A stretch of 64,000 nt of DNA from Acanthosepion pharaonis (lineage: Eukaryota; Mollusca; Cephalopoda; Sepiida; Sepiidae), in the NCBI GenBank assembly GCA_903632075.3, contig CAHIKZ030001813.1, positions 8,092,501 through 8,156,500 of the forward strand. The letters run 5' to 3'. Shown here piece by piece: positions 1 to 12,446 of this stretch (position 1 is the stretch's first letter; each line of letters opens with the position of its first letter). Made by a program: the position numbers and the translations under genes. The notes below the pieces were generated by a model. It was not told where the DNA came from and ran no database searches. It saw only the letters and a program-made list of their open reading frames with translations.

Positions 1-202
1 ATCTTAGATTTTGCCGACGCGTTACGTCTTCTGACATTTTCAAGGCAAAAATGAAATCGACATGTTTTTGTTGTTATAGTTACATTAAAAATCCAAATTT
101 AAAAAGATAGACGCTTGTGTCTAAGCCTTTTTTCTGGTTAATGTAAATTACCTTTATATTAAAGGAATATTATTTTTATTATTCATCTGGGAATTTAACT
201 AT

Positions 203-1577
<1,375 letters not shown>

Positions 1578-2271
1578 TCTTACTTATTATAAAACGCAGA
1601 TTGTGTGTGTGTCTCTGTGTGTGTATGAACGTTTATATATTGGATCGGATTTCCTACATTTTTCAACCGATTTCATCAAAAGTTCACAGCACTACGTAAA
1701 ATTACCTTGCGGTGGTTCTGACAGCACAAAAAATTGGAAAAACAATTGTTTTTGCATGAAATCAATTTGAAAACACGATTAAGAGGCATCGCTGTCGCGA
1801 GAATGGAAGAGGGGCAACTCATATCGAGTTATACTTATTATAAAACGCAGGTTGTTTGTGTGTGTGTGTGTCTGTGTTCGTTTATATATGGGATCGGATT
1901 TCCTACATTTTTCAACCGATTTCAACAAAACTTTACTTTTTTTGGCAGGCAGTGTTTCTTATTGTCTTGCACACATTTTTCTTTATTTTTACATCCAGCA
2001 TGCTTTAAAAATTCCATTTACAAGACAACTGTTTGTAATAAAATTCTATTGAATCGGTAGACTCATAACGATTGAAAACAATGTTTTTGTTTGAGTTTGG
2101 GTTTGACCAATTCTTAACCCCCCCCCCAAAAAAAAAACTAATTAAGACATGCGTGTCCGACAACCTTAAACAATAATCTTTGTCAATTTTATTTTTCAGT
2201 CTTTATGATGGTCGATACTTGATGTATCTCTTACTGTTACATCCCCGGGCAACACCGGGATCTACTGCTAG
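1578..2271 (+). mobile_element. Non-autonomous Helitron with both ends
   Basis: The element starts with TC (TCTTACTTATTATAAAACGC at 1578) and ends with CTAG at 2268-2271. A short hairpin precedes the end: CCCGG at 2244-2248 pairs with CCGGG at 2255-2259. The host bases are A before and T after, the A|T insertion site known for Helitrons. There is no Rep/helicase coding, so it is non-autonomous and about 694 bp long. The head module is present twice, at about 1581-1695 and again at 1832-1935, each with TACTTATTATAAAACGCAG followed by a TG-rich stretch and a conserved GGATCGGATTTCCTAC block. Related ends occur at 25915-26694, 50315-51112 and 52543-53030. Confidence 0.82.
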
Positions 2272-2387
2272 TAAGATATAAAGTAACTGATAACAGGTAT
2301 ATTTGAAAAAAATACTGCATACAGTCCATGGAGACGATTAACATATTTAATTTATTTTGTCATATCCTTTTATCGGTATCACCTCAT

Positions 2388-2770
2388 GCAGTAAAGCCAC
2401 TAAGACACAAGAGGTTACAGGGTGTGGAAGAATTATAAAACAGAAACACTATTAATGAGCGGGAAGAGGCAACAGTAATCAGAAGGATATTAGATAGAGA
2501 CTGAACTTGCATTTAAATCTTTGAAGATCAATCCTGGCTGGAAAGGATGGAGCTAGAAGTGATTTCCACAACGAGAAGTGCGAGAAAAGAAGCAGCATAG
2601 AATTTACGGCTATACCTAGCCAGCTCCATTTTAAATTAATGACACCTCGACGCCAATCTAGTACTGCCTTTAATTCAAAATTGTTTGGAACCACAACGAA
2701 CAATTACCAGAAAAGTATTTAGAGAAATGAGAGGCGACCTTACGGCGGTGGGACAAAAAAAAATAAGAAA
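2388..2770 (-). pseudogene. LINE lineage B, RT C-terminus and 3' UTR
   Basis: Read on the minus strand, 2765-2480 encodes the C-terminal tail of a non-LTR retrotransposon RT: a degenerate SHRRKVAS block, then VLDWRRG, LWKSLLAPSFPA and FKCKFSLYL before a stop. 2479-2388 is 3' UTR, with the ACTAAGACACAAGAGGTTAC block seen in the other B copies. A frameshift lies near 2690. The 5' part of the element is missing, as is usual for LINE insertions. Sister fragments lie at 17640-18150, 18898-19105, 21960-22190, 35200-35450 and 43235-43545. Confidence 0.7.
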
Positions 2771-3800
2771 ATACAGTTTAAATATTTTAAAAGATATTTG
2801 TGTTTTGAAGAATGTTCATTACATCGAAAAATGTACGATAGCCATAATTGTCCCAAGTGGACTTACAAAAACATTAAAAACAAAACAAAAACAAAAACAA
2901 AAACAAACAACTTCCGCTAAAAACTAAGAAAATGAATTATTGATTAAAACGTTGCCACATTGGCAAGCAAAGATCCTGAAATCTAGAAAATCGATGGAGT
3001 AGGCTCAGTACTGAGTATTTTGAAAATAGCACAAAACATTTTTTTTTAAATTGCGGTTAGTAGAATTAGAAATAATCGGTTTTACGAAAACGTAAAGAGT
3101 TTCTCTTAAATTATATTTGTTTTCAAAAATTGAATTCTCCTCACTTTTTCAGAGTGAATTTTAAATTCCTTTGAATATTTTCTTTTATTTTCATTCTAAT
3201 TTCTCTTCTGTTTTATTTTATTTCGAAATAACAAGTCTGCATCTCCCTTCAGCCGAGAGGAAATCAGGGAACGTAATGAAACAGAAATAAACCTAATAAT
3301 ATTTTTTCACTTGTTTCAAGACGCCATGTTTTCTGTCTTGTTGTCTGGAGTTAATGCATTTAGAATTGAAGCATTCATTATTACACATCACGAAAGATTG
3401 CTGTCTGTTCAGTTTACATATTTAATGCTCTTTAGAAGTCCTAAAATCGTTGTCGCTGGATAACTTGAGAGTATCTAACTAAAGAACTAACGAAAGATCA
3501 ACAGTAAAATATGCAGAAAAAAAGCTGAATATGAGAACCGATTCATTTTCCTTATCCAATTATGGCGCGAAGGAAGAATGAAAAAAAAGCATGACGAAAC
3601 AATTTGCTCATTGTTTCTATTGTAATATGTTTGCATTTATTAATTTGTTTATTTCACTTGAAATTAATTCGATTTTAAAGAATAGACTGTTTTTTTTTAC
3701 TCTAAAAATGAGCTCAAATGGGGCGGGATATTCAAAATCAATTCAATTTTGCTCTAAGATTTATGCATCAGTTAAGGATGATTACAAACAAACACGCGCA
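2771..3800. other. AT-rich sequence, nothing recognised
   Basis: There is a short run of AAAAAC repeats at about 2875-2905. No gene or clear element is visible. Confidence 0.5.
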
Positions 3801-3801
3801 A

Positions 3802-3839
3802 GCGCGGGCACACGCACACACAGAGACACACATACACAC

Positions 3840-3901
<62 letters not shown>
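3802..3901. repeat. (CA)n(TA)n compound microsatellite
   Basis: An impure CA/CG tract (3802-3840) is followed by pure TA (3840-3901). Confidence 0.97.
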
Positions 3902-3903
<2 letters not shown>

Positions 3904-4011
3904 ACACACACCGTATCTAACCAAATGAACAAAGACGCGTCTTTTGTTTAAGGAAATTATCATAGTAGCCATACTGGGTAATTTTCACATTTCCTTAATG
4001 TATGTGTGTGC

Positions 4012-4027
4012 ACGCATGCACACAATG

Positions 4028-4098
<71 letters not shown>
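4012..4098. repeat. (CA)n(TA)n compound microsatellite
   Basis: CACACA from 4012 runs into TA at 4036-4098. Confidence 0.97.
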
Positions 4099-4101
<3 letters not shown>

Positions 4102-4185
4102 AAGCTAGAGAAAACAACAGACAATTTGTGTCATTTTATTTTAATGATCGAAGTTACGAATAATCTTTCTTAGACAAGAAAGTTG
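4099..4185 (+). repeat. Dispersed repeat next to (TA)n
   Basis: The TTTTAATGATCGAAGTTACG...AATAATC...AGACAAG block matches 49625-49700 in the same orientation, so it is an interspersed repeat. Its class is unknown. Confidence 0.55.
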
Positions 4186-4253
4186 GTTGACTGATTTTGT
4201 TTAGTGGTATAAAAAATAGTATTTGCTTCAAGGGCACTTGCTAAATACACTGA

Positions 4254-4302
<49 letters not shown>

Positions 4303-4327
4303 TGTGTCTCTGTGTCTCTGTGTATGT
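4254..4327. repeat. (TA)n(TG)n compound microsatellite
   Basis: A TA tract is followed by pure TG and then TCTG-type decay. Confidence 0.97.
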
Positions 4328-4769
4328 GGATACATTGAAAGATAGATACATAATGTATATTTGGAATGTGACCTTTCTTTCAAACATCTTACATTGAATA
4401 TGTCAGGCAAGGAGAAATTGTATTTTATTGAGTCTATATACTATTCGTAATTGTATTTTGTTTCTTGGGTAAAAGTTTAAAAAGGTTTAATTTTACATCT
4501 ACATTTTTAATTTCTGATATTCAGACTCAGAAATTAGTGTACTTTCTATACATTTTCACCTTAAATTATTTTGTCCTTTAATTACGCACACACTCAGATA
4601 TACACAATCACACACATACTTAATTGAGCAAAATATAGTTGTAAGCTATGCTGTATTTATGGGTAAGTACTCAATATCAGAGATAGATATCATGTATATA
4701 TAAAAGTGGTCACTAAGGTCAATACTGAGGGTATATATTCTGTTTCATGCAGTAACACAATCGTCATGT

Positions 4770-4800
4770 AAATACGCTCTATCAGAGATAGGGCGTATTT
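4770..4800. repeat. 14 bp hairpin
   Basis: The arms 4770-4783 and 4787-4800 pair fully (one G-T) around an AGA loop. A CTGATGA motif followed by GACTGAAA lies about 30 bases downstream (about 4832-4857). Then a (TA)n tract begins at 4880. Confidence 0.7.
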
Positions 4801-4879
4801 TAATATAATAGTGGACACTGAGTTCATGGCCTGATGATTGTCGTCAAGACTGAAATAGACTGTCTCCACTCGATGTCTA

Positions 4880-5488
4880 CTATATATATATATATATATA
4901 TATATGGTACAAAATTTAACAATAGCTAGATTTATATGGCATTTTTAAAAAGCCAAAAAAGAACAATCGGTTTCGTTCCAGGACTTATCAAGTTTATTTT
5001 TCTGGGATATAAAAATATATAAGCGTGTAAATTAAATTAATATAATGAATGAAAGGGAAAAATGCATTTCAAGAAACTAGAATCCAATAACATTCTGACC
5101 GTGATATGATATACAAGGATTCTAGAAACTTCAGGTGATATGTGGAGTGGGACCTATATAAAATCGAAAAACGGTCACCACTAAAATCAACCACACAATT
5201 CCTGCTATTTATTATATACACAGCAATAGCAGAGCCAGAAATACTAGTTATTCGGCTTTTCCTGGCATCCGGATTCAAAATCCTGGATGGGGGGTAAATG
5301 TTGTTTTATTCTCAAATCCAAACGCTAGAAGGTCCCCCGTATGTAGTCGAGCCCACAAATACACTTACAATGATAAATCACTGAATTAACATGATGTGGG
5401 GGGTGAAGGGCGCCCTTACGAATGGAAGAGAGAACAGGACGTGTAAAAAATATTACCCGGACAATAGTTGAAAAATAACAGCTATTAA
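4880..5488. other. Short (TA)n, then sequence with no gene seen
   Basis: TA repeats occupy 4880-4905. The remainder has several G-runs but nothing I can assign. Confidence 0.5.
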
Positions 5489-5842
5489 TCATACGCGAAA
5501 TTCATCTAAAGTCTCACCCTCTGTACCAATATAGGGAAGACGCAAATAAACTGGACATTTTTCAACAAAATGCGGCTTAACCCTATGAAATTTATTAATG
5601 ACATCATGGATAACGGTGTCCAAATCATCCAAAGGATAGCCGTTTTTTGGAAGTGCCATCCTAACAAACTCAATTTCACCGCAGAGAAGGCTATCAGAAC
5701 ATATAAGTGCCCTATGAATTAAGGCCTTAATCAAATTAACCTTTAGTTGTCTGAGAAAAAAAGATTCCCAACGCGTATAAAGTCCCGAGAAAGTAGGCTT
5801 CGTAAATACAGTTGTCTGAATCTTGTCACTGAATCTTTTTTC
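5489..5842 (-). pseudogene. Penelope-like RT, thumb and linker fragment
   Basis: The minus-strand frame is open from about 5840 to a stop at 5489. It reads TTVFTKPTFSGLYTRW, then LIKALIHRALICSD, NGYP and PVYLRLPYIG. This order (KPT.TGLYTRW, hydrophobic RAL.IC block, NGYP, YLRLPYIG) is characteristic of the region after the catalytic core of Penelope-like RTs, leading to the linker before GIY-YIG. The catalytic core and the endonuclease are absent. Upstream on the minus strand it stops abruptly at a Helitron stub (5843-6052), beyond which a likely N-terminal PLE piece resumes. It is a dead fragment. Confidence 0.78.
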
Positions 5843-6052
5843 GTAACAGATTTAATGTTTAGTATAGAGCTTAGAAAAAATTCGCAGTGTGAGATAGACA
5901 AGAAATAAGGCATGAAGCAACATCAGCACGGCAAAGGGCACTCCTTTAAAGGCAAGGAAGAGTAAAAATATTTTAAGTCAAGTGAGAGCGATTGCTGTAT
6001 GAGTCGTACAATTTTTGAATCAAGCACGGGCAACGCTGGGCCATGCTGCTAA
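5843..6052 (+). mobile_element. Helitron 3' end stub
   Basis: This is about 210 bp of the same family as 25915-26694 in opposite orientation, sharing the AAGGCATGAAGCAACATCAG and GATTGCTGTATGAGTCG blocks. It ends in a hairpin (GCACGG...CCATGC) and CTAA at 6049-6052, followed by T, which fits CTRR|T. The 5' end is missing. It lies between the two PLE pieces. Confidence 0.72.
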
Positions 6053-6097
6053 TTCCTTCTCCAGTAGGTTCATCACTGCCTCGAAATCGTTTACGAA

Positions 6098-6440
6098 TTA
6101 ATAATTTAATTTTCTCAGCAAAGATGTAGACAATTTTTTAACACCACATTCATTTGAAGAGCCAACCAAACGGGAAGAACGAATTTGATCAAAGTAAGAA
6201 ACAGTTAATATACACTTTCTCCATTGATTCTTAAAGGTACAATTGAGAAAAAGGATTCTTTTAGAAAAGATTTTTATTGAATCCTCCATAAATATCTTCT
6301 CAATTTTTAAACCAGAATGTAGTCTCCTAATCCCAAACAAGATATTGGACAGATCTACATATTTATCTAAACACGCTTGAAGAAACTCACACTGAAATTT
6401 TAGCCGTTTTATACGTGCCTTGAGTGATAATATTTTATCT
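6098..6440 (-). pseudogene. Probable Penelope-like element, N-terminal fragment
   Basis: The minus-strand frame is open for about 114 codons from 6440 to a stop at 6098 and contains KARIKRLKFQCEFLQACLDK near its start. I associate that pattern with the region upstream of the RT core in Penelope-like ORFs, and the strand agrees with the fragment at 5489-5842. The RT core that should link them is gone. Assignment rests on pattern memory and on the neighbour. Confidence 0.5.
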
Positions 6441-6480
6441 GAACTGTGGATAAATTTAGGTATATACCACCTTTAAATAC

Positions 6481-6483
<3 letters not shown>

Positions 6484-6554
<71 letters not shown>
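6484..6554. repeat. (TA)n microsatellite
   Basis: About 70 bp of pure TA. Confidence 0.98.
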
Positions 6555-6558
<4 letters not shown>

Positions 6559-6599
6559 CGACCCTGCTATATCACTAGTCATTTCCATTCATTTATATC

Positions 6600-6830
6600 C
6601 ATTCAGTCAGCTAATTTTTTTTACCTGCAGTAGATTGCTATTTCTTTCTGCGTTAGATCAGTTACCATCCCAGGCTACAGAACCCCGTCTGTCCTGCTAT
6701 TTACCCATAGCTGGGGGGAGGAAGGGTTTTAGCACGTAATTGAATGTAATGGATTCGAATGGAATTCGAACTCGGCTCTCCGATTCCTCAGTCCGAGCCC
6801 CTATCCGTTACTCCACCGTGCCTCTATTTC
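6600..6830 (-). mobile_element. tRNA-derived SINE
   Basis: The minus strand from about 6826 to 6755 resembles a tRNA. A box A-like TGGAGTAACGG (plus-strand 6805-6815) is followed by a box B-like GAGTTCGAATTCC (6761-6773). It cannot be a functional tRNA because I see no clean acceptor pairing. The GC-rich body continues to about 6600, next to (TA)n at 6484-6554. Polymerase III boxes are the expected driver of such elements. Confidence 0.6.
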
Positions 6831-6839
6831 TTAATTATT

Positions 6840-8600
6840 TTGTAATTATATAGATTTTGAATTACATCGCATCCTGAGGGTGTGCACAAATAGATATTAT
6901 AAAAATTACAAGCTACGGCAGGGGCTTTTGTAAAGTATGGATCTCTATATGCTAGTGATAAAACACAAATCGAAACTCATTTAGGGTAGTTGGGCAAGCA
7001 CACCTACATCAGCAACAAAGACAACAACAACATCAATGAGTACATGTAAGATTTATTTCTACAGACACTATATCAGATAAAAGAAATAAAATAATATTGC
7101 TGGAAAGCGCATGTTTTCAGATACAAAATGCTTTTTTTCACATAGTCTCTACTATTGGCTTTGCATTTTTGATTGAAATAATATTAAAAGCCCTTAAAAA
7201 TCAACATCAGCAGAGGTGATCTCTTTTTTACACTCAACATATTACCTAACACCTAACTGTACTCACATCTATTCTTTGATGCCTGTAAATCTTAAGCAAG
7301 TGTCAATGTGAACAAATTAAAAAATTTTTTCCACATGAAGAAATTCAATGAATACCTTTGCTCGGTACTCACTTTCATGTCAGAAGCCATTTTATCAGAA
7401 TAATATTTATGACAAGATAAAAGAAATTATGAGTTATTGAAAGGAAGGTTCAAACTTTATTGCCATACTACCATGTTCTGCTTCTGATGTTGTGAGCCAA
7501 TGTAATATGAAGCATTACTTTTTGGAGTAGTCATTGTAATATTCCAAATTTAAGTTTGTGTCTTAGTCTCTCCATTATGACTGGCATATGCTTTCTGTGT
7601 GCATTTTATCATTATACAAAAAACATATTTAATTACATTGCTTTTTTAGGTCAGGTCAGGCTTTATCAACAATTGATCGAAATTGGTTTTCAATTCAGAT
7701 TTCACATTCATAGAATTGCTAATCCCAGAAATGCTAAACTCTCTGTCTCCCTATTATTTAATCTGTAGCTTAACAAGGGAAACCGGAAAATCATTAAATC
7801 GAAATAAATACTAACAACCTTTACTAGAATTGGAATGTGGTACATAGGATTCATTCTATGGACCAATAATTATTACATCGAGATAATTCATAGAGATCAA
7901 ACAAAAAACAGCCCCCCGGGACAAAAATAAATTTGCCTAAATTTTATTAAGGCACTTTAAATATAATTCAAGGCATAATCAGGTCTAATTTTGTAGTCTT
8001 GATGTCGCCTTCACATGGACACAGGTCAATGGAAGAAAATGACCTTCATGACTTGTGATGCCGAACATAATGCAATAATGCAAAAGTTATGAGATATATT
8101 AGAGAGAACCTGAAATTAAATTGTTGCATTTATGGAATTAGAAAAGTAAATGTGATATTAGCTGATTCCTTCGAGTTACATTTGATACACGTTTAATTGT
8201 TACACTTGTTGAAAGTCCCTAAATGGTATGGTGTCTGTTAATTGGTATAGTTCCTTGCATGTGATTGTGTAGCCCTAGTCCACACGGATGGTATCAACCG
8301 AAAGCTTTACTCACTCAAAGACAATTCTAACCATTGATATGAGAAAAAGGATGCATTCAACTCACTGTAGATATTTCTCCACAGGTTGGTGCCATCCATA
8401 ACAACCATTTAGAACTCTAGATATGACGAGGCTATTTAAAAACGTGACTCGAGTTTGCAGGTTAGTGTTTTGTAGAAATTGATGATGTTGGGCGAAAGTA
8501 ATTCTAGGGCAGATAATTCTATATTCAATTTCCTTTTCTCCTATTACTAAATTTATTATAAATGATCAATGCGTCTCTGCGTTTGACGATAAACTACATC
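6840..8600. other. Unique AT-rich sequence, no gene seen
   Basis: Only short chance ORFs are present, and I recognise no repeat family here. Confidence 0.5.
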
Positions 8601-8622
8601 CACCAGCAAGGCCTTTGATTGC

Positions 8623-8732
8623 GACGTTTTGAGGAGAGTTGAACCTTCTAAATTGATACTGTTATCAGGTCTACCCTGACGTTTTGAGGAGAGTTGAACC
8701 TTTTAAATTGCTGCTGTTATCAGGCCCACCCT
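8623..8732 (+). repeat. Two tandem copies of a 55 bp unit
   Basis: GACGTTTTGAGGAGAGTTG starts at 8623 and again at 8678. The second copy has a few substitutions. Confidence 0.9.
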
Positions 8733-9094
8733 GACCCGTGATGGTAACACCTGCTAGGGTCCCAGCTATGAAAAAAAAGTTAACTTAAAAACTTGTGTCG
8801 AGCCATTATCAATGTCTAAAGATACATAGTAAAAATAAAATCAATACCTTTTTATAATAAAAAATTGACAACATTGCATTTTTGTAAATAAAAGAATAAA
8901 AAAATGAAAACTACCATCAATACATTTCTGTAAGGAAGAAAAAGATATTATCAGTAATGCATATTTGTAAAATAAATTATTAATGCTGACAAGGACATTA
9001 AATTTCGGTATTAAATGACCGATAATAATATGCCGCTAAAAACAACCCCCAAAACTACTCTATGCCGTGATGTATTTGAGGTTTCCGGTATTTA

Positions 9095-9290
9095 GTAATT
9101 CCACATTCTGACTTTGTACGATGGGTTCAGGGTAAGTGCATTTTCTGTTTTTATTCCAATTCCAAATAATTCTGTTTTGCTAATGTTTATCCTTAGTTTT
9201 ATTTCTTGGAATACTACGTAGATAATGTTCATTATTTTTTGTTCAAAATCATTCTTAACCGAAATACCAATGCCTATGTCGCCGGCATAG
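9095..9290 (-). pseudogene. RT fragment, unassigned LINE
   Basis: The minus strand reads VYAGDIGIGISVKNDFEQ then EIKLRINISKTELFGIGIKT, which resembles the YADD region followed by the LRIN..KTE block of non-LTR RTs. The first catalytic Asp position reads Gly (AGD), and there is a stop just upstream. Lineage is not assigned. Confidence 0.45.
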
Positions 9291-9299
9291 ACTCTTTAA

Positions 9300-10224
9300 T
9301 CATTAGTACATTAGCTTCGGAAAAGAAAGCATATTTTAAGAGTTGGCAAGGAAAACTGATCAAAATAGATGTGTTTATACATTAAGGGTCAGTCAAATCT
9401 GGACATTGGGAGTAGAAATGTAACTTAAATATAATTTTTCAGGAATATTTTCTCAATCTTCTTGACAGTAAAATAAAGCTCTTGCTATTTCAGTCTGCCA
9501 GTCTGTTATGTACCAGGTTTTGTTTACTGTCACAAATTATTTATGAAGTTCTGAGTATATTATTCTGAAATATCATTTTGAAACAAAGCAATGTCTCCTT
9601 TTGTGTAAAATATACATGTTACTTGAATAACACTGAAAACGTTTTCACTGCAAAATAAGATTCCTTTGCCCCGAAACGGAATATAGATCTATTAAACATT
9701 CATGTCGTATCATTTTGAATGCAGTAAGCATTAACCTGCTTCTTATACAGACATTTTGGAATCCTCTTCAGTCATCTTATTTGTTATTTTTGTGGCAAAA
9801 GGAACGAGAAATGCGACAGATTTGCAGCAAGTGAATCTATTGTTGTTTTTATTCGTTCGTTTTACACAATATCCCGATGTCAGCTTATTAAAGGGCGCTA
9901 TATACATTGGCCTTTTAAATCCGGTTTTCATATCCACCAAACTGGTATGTTCAGTAAATCCTCTGCAATGCAATTGCAAGAGCCAAATTAATATTATTCT
10001 CAATAATATCTGATAAAAGAAAATGATAATTCTATCTGAGAGTTCAAACGAAATTCCTTTCGGAACTATATTTTTGTCGTTGATTTTATTTACATTAATT
10101 AGGTAATACGTATAGTTTAGGGAATGTTTCTTGTAGTATGAAAATGTGTTTTCTTTTTCTCCCGACATAAAGGAAATACAAATACGTTGGATCACATTAT
10201 GTTTACAGTGCACTGTAAAAGCTC
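9300..10224. other. AT-rich sequence, no gene seen
   Basis: A 156-codon minus-strand frame (9743-10213) has no domain that I recognise and biased AT-rich composition. I treat it as chance. Confidence 0.45.
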
Positions 10225-10662
10225 AGTAATATAAAGATGATTATCGTACTAAACAATATCAGAGCATTAAAACGATTCCTAAAGAGCCGGGGAAAGATTT
10301 TGATCCTTCAGGCCTTCAATAATGGTGCCAACATTCTTACTCTAGTTTCCATCTTCAAAGTCCATTCAGAAACGATCAAGAGAACGGTGAATAAATTTAA
10401 AAAAAGAGGCAAACGTAGAGAGGCAAACTGTATCAGGAAACAGGATCATCATTTAAACTTAGAGCTAAAGAGATCAATTAGAAAAGATCCAACTCAATCA
10501 GACGCTTGGCGTGTGAGACAGGAGTTTCAGTAATGACAGTCTAACGAGCAGTGAAAAAAGACTTGAAAATCAAATCGAGCGTGAAACCTGTGAGGCAGAA
10601 CAGAAAGTTAGAAGGTTAGAGAAGGCGAAGATTATCTTGAAGAAGTTGGAAAATGATCCTGG

Positions 10663-10663
<1 letters not shown>
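10225..10663 (+). pseudogene. Tc1/mariner-superfamily transposase, N-terminal half
   Basis: The open frame 10237-10533 carries a helix-turn-helix-like segment (AFNNGANILTLVSIFKVHSE, then TIKRTVNKFKKRGKR) and then RSIRKDPTQS. After a frameshift the next stretch reads RAVKKDLKIKSSVKPVRQ and KKLENDPGII. That order (HTH, second HTH, KDL..KS, K.L..DPG) matches the DNA-binding half of IS630-Tc1-mariner transposases just before the first catalytic Asp. The sequence stops at this point in a (TA)n tract, so the catalytic domain is missing. A shorter relative lies at 41740-42165 on the other strand. Confidence 0.6.

Positions 10664-10712
<49 letters not shown>
10664..10712. repeat. (TA)n at the break in the transposase
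   Basis: TA begins immediately after the codons for the DPGI block. Confidence 0.95.
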
Positions 10713-10716
<4 letters not shown>

Positions 10717-10970
10717 TTTATTTCAATCTTTCATAAGACTCCGATCCTTAGCTACGATGAATTAATTGTGAACATGTCATTTTCGTTTTTAATCGATTTC
10801 ATCACGAAACTTCTGTTAAACTTCGAGAGTACTTCTACATTTATAAAAACTCCGGAGAACTATTGTAAGTTACCTTTAATAATTTCTAAGATAAACGGTT
10901 CAGAGCTTTGTCAAACAATTGGGTATTTTACTGTTACACGATATGAACGATTTTGCTGTTATATCCAGTA
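10713..10970 (+). repeat. 3' part of the same DNA transposon family
   Basis: 10800-10965 aligns with the reverse complement of 41740-41890, sharing TTTATAAAAACT, AGAGCTT and TTTTACTGTTACACGAT. At 41.7-42.2 kb the same order (HTH half, then this segment) occurs with no catalytic domain between them, so both loci are probably deletion derivatives. Confidence 0.55.
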
Positions 10971-10972
10971 TA

Positions 10973-11010
10973 TCACACACACAGATGCACACACACAGAC
11001 GCACGCACAT

Positions 11011-11100
<90 letters not shown>
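10973..11100. repeat. (CA)n(TA)n compound microsatellite
   Basis: An impure then pure CA tract to 11056 is followed by TA to about 11100. Confidence 0.98.
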
Positions 11101-11102
<2 letters not shown>

Positions 11103-12002
11103 AAAATAAAAGAAAAAGAACAGTAAGATATATAATCCGGTGTTCTTATAGATATTTTTATTTTTACAAAATAGTGCTCAATGTAAATTTACAGAGCATT
11201 AATATTATAAATTAATTGATTTAAAATATGTTTTTTCTGCTACACAGTTCTAACCATGTTTCAAAATAGAAGCTAAAAGCCCCGAATTTAATTTTGAAAT
11301 TAAATTAAAAGCAATAGTTCCATTTCATCCTCAAGCAAATTTTGGAGTAACTTTTAAAAATTACTGGGTTTTAAAGACACAGCTAAAATCACGTTTCCAT
11401 GGTTACAGAATATTCTACTTCAATTGGACAAGGGATGTCTAGGTTTTCCATATGACAGTATCATTGTATCAGTTATTAGCTACAATTTGGTGAGGGGCAG
11501 GGATGTATTTTTCAATGAAAATTGACATCCATTGAATGCATGTCATCTGGATTTTTTTTTAAATTATTGTTAACGGTAAAAAAATTATTACGGCATTTTT
11601 TTTCCATTTATAAATTTAAAGATTTTCGGGGGTGTTCAGATCATAATACATTTTATTTAACTACGATTTGAAATATTCTCATTTTTAATTTTTATTATAC
11701 TATATTCGTTTTTAGAACAGTTAAATGTATTAGAATCCACTATATTATGTAGGATTATTTTAACATAAAGTTTAAGTTTGTATATGAGATTCGCATTCAG
11801 TCAGTTAAGTGCCATGCGTGATACACGCTTAGGCGATCTTGTATCTTTCGATAGATGACTGACGGGGCAATTTTTCCTTGCAGTACGCTGCCATTACTTT
11901 CTTCCTTAAAAAAGTACTTAATTTACTGTGTCTAACATAGATTTTTTTTCAAGTTTCATATCTGAAGTAATATTATAACATAATAATACATCATCTTCGT
12001 TT
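11101..12002. other. AT-rich sequence, no gene seen
   Basis: Nothing recognised. Confidence 0.5.
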
Positions 12003-12260
12003 ATGTGCCATGTCCCTTTAGGACATGGGCGGAGATGGATCTCCAGGAAGTGCTCTCACATGTAACATTAAGCAAGTTTTGTCTGTTTACCATCCCAATC
12101 AGTTGTGCCATCCATTTATAAAAGATCGTTAACAAGGTTATTCGTTGTTTCCCTCTGGTCATCTTGACTTAAATATAGCCTTTGTCTTTCAAGTTCTCCA
12201 TCATTCCTCAGTATATCTCCGAGAAATCTCAAATGTACGTAATTAGCTTTTATGTATCTT
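12003..12260 (-). mobile_element. LINE lineage C, 3' end fragment
   Basis: The plus strand has the GTGCCATGTCCCTTTAGGAC block that also opens the minus-strand C fragments at 30810 and 62525 (GTGCCGTGTC.CTTCAGGAC). It is antisense to the end of the C ORF and is heavily decayed. Confidence 0.5.
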
Positions 12261-12446
12261 TTTTCTTCCCTCTCTACAAACACGCTTTTTCATAGGTAAC
12301 AAAATTTCTTTCGATGGAAGTACACCTCTCTTGCATGAAATCTCTTTTATCCCGTGTGAAGAAATTTTCTAGAATTTCATGTCATATAGAAAAGTTGTGA
12401 TTTCGTAGCATTTCAGCACTCTTTTCTTTGTTTCTAACGAATTATT

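Noticed and set aside
4012..4098. Pol II TATA-box candidates in TA tracts
   Set aside because: TA repeats create endless TATA matches with no promoter context.
9743..10213. 156-codon minus-strand frame
   Set aside because: AT-rich composition, no domain and no supporting context; long frames of this size are expected by chance here.
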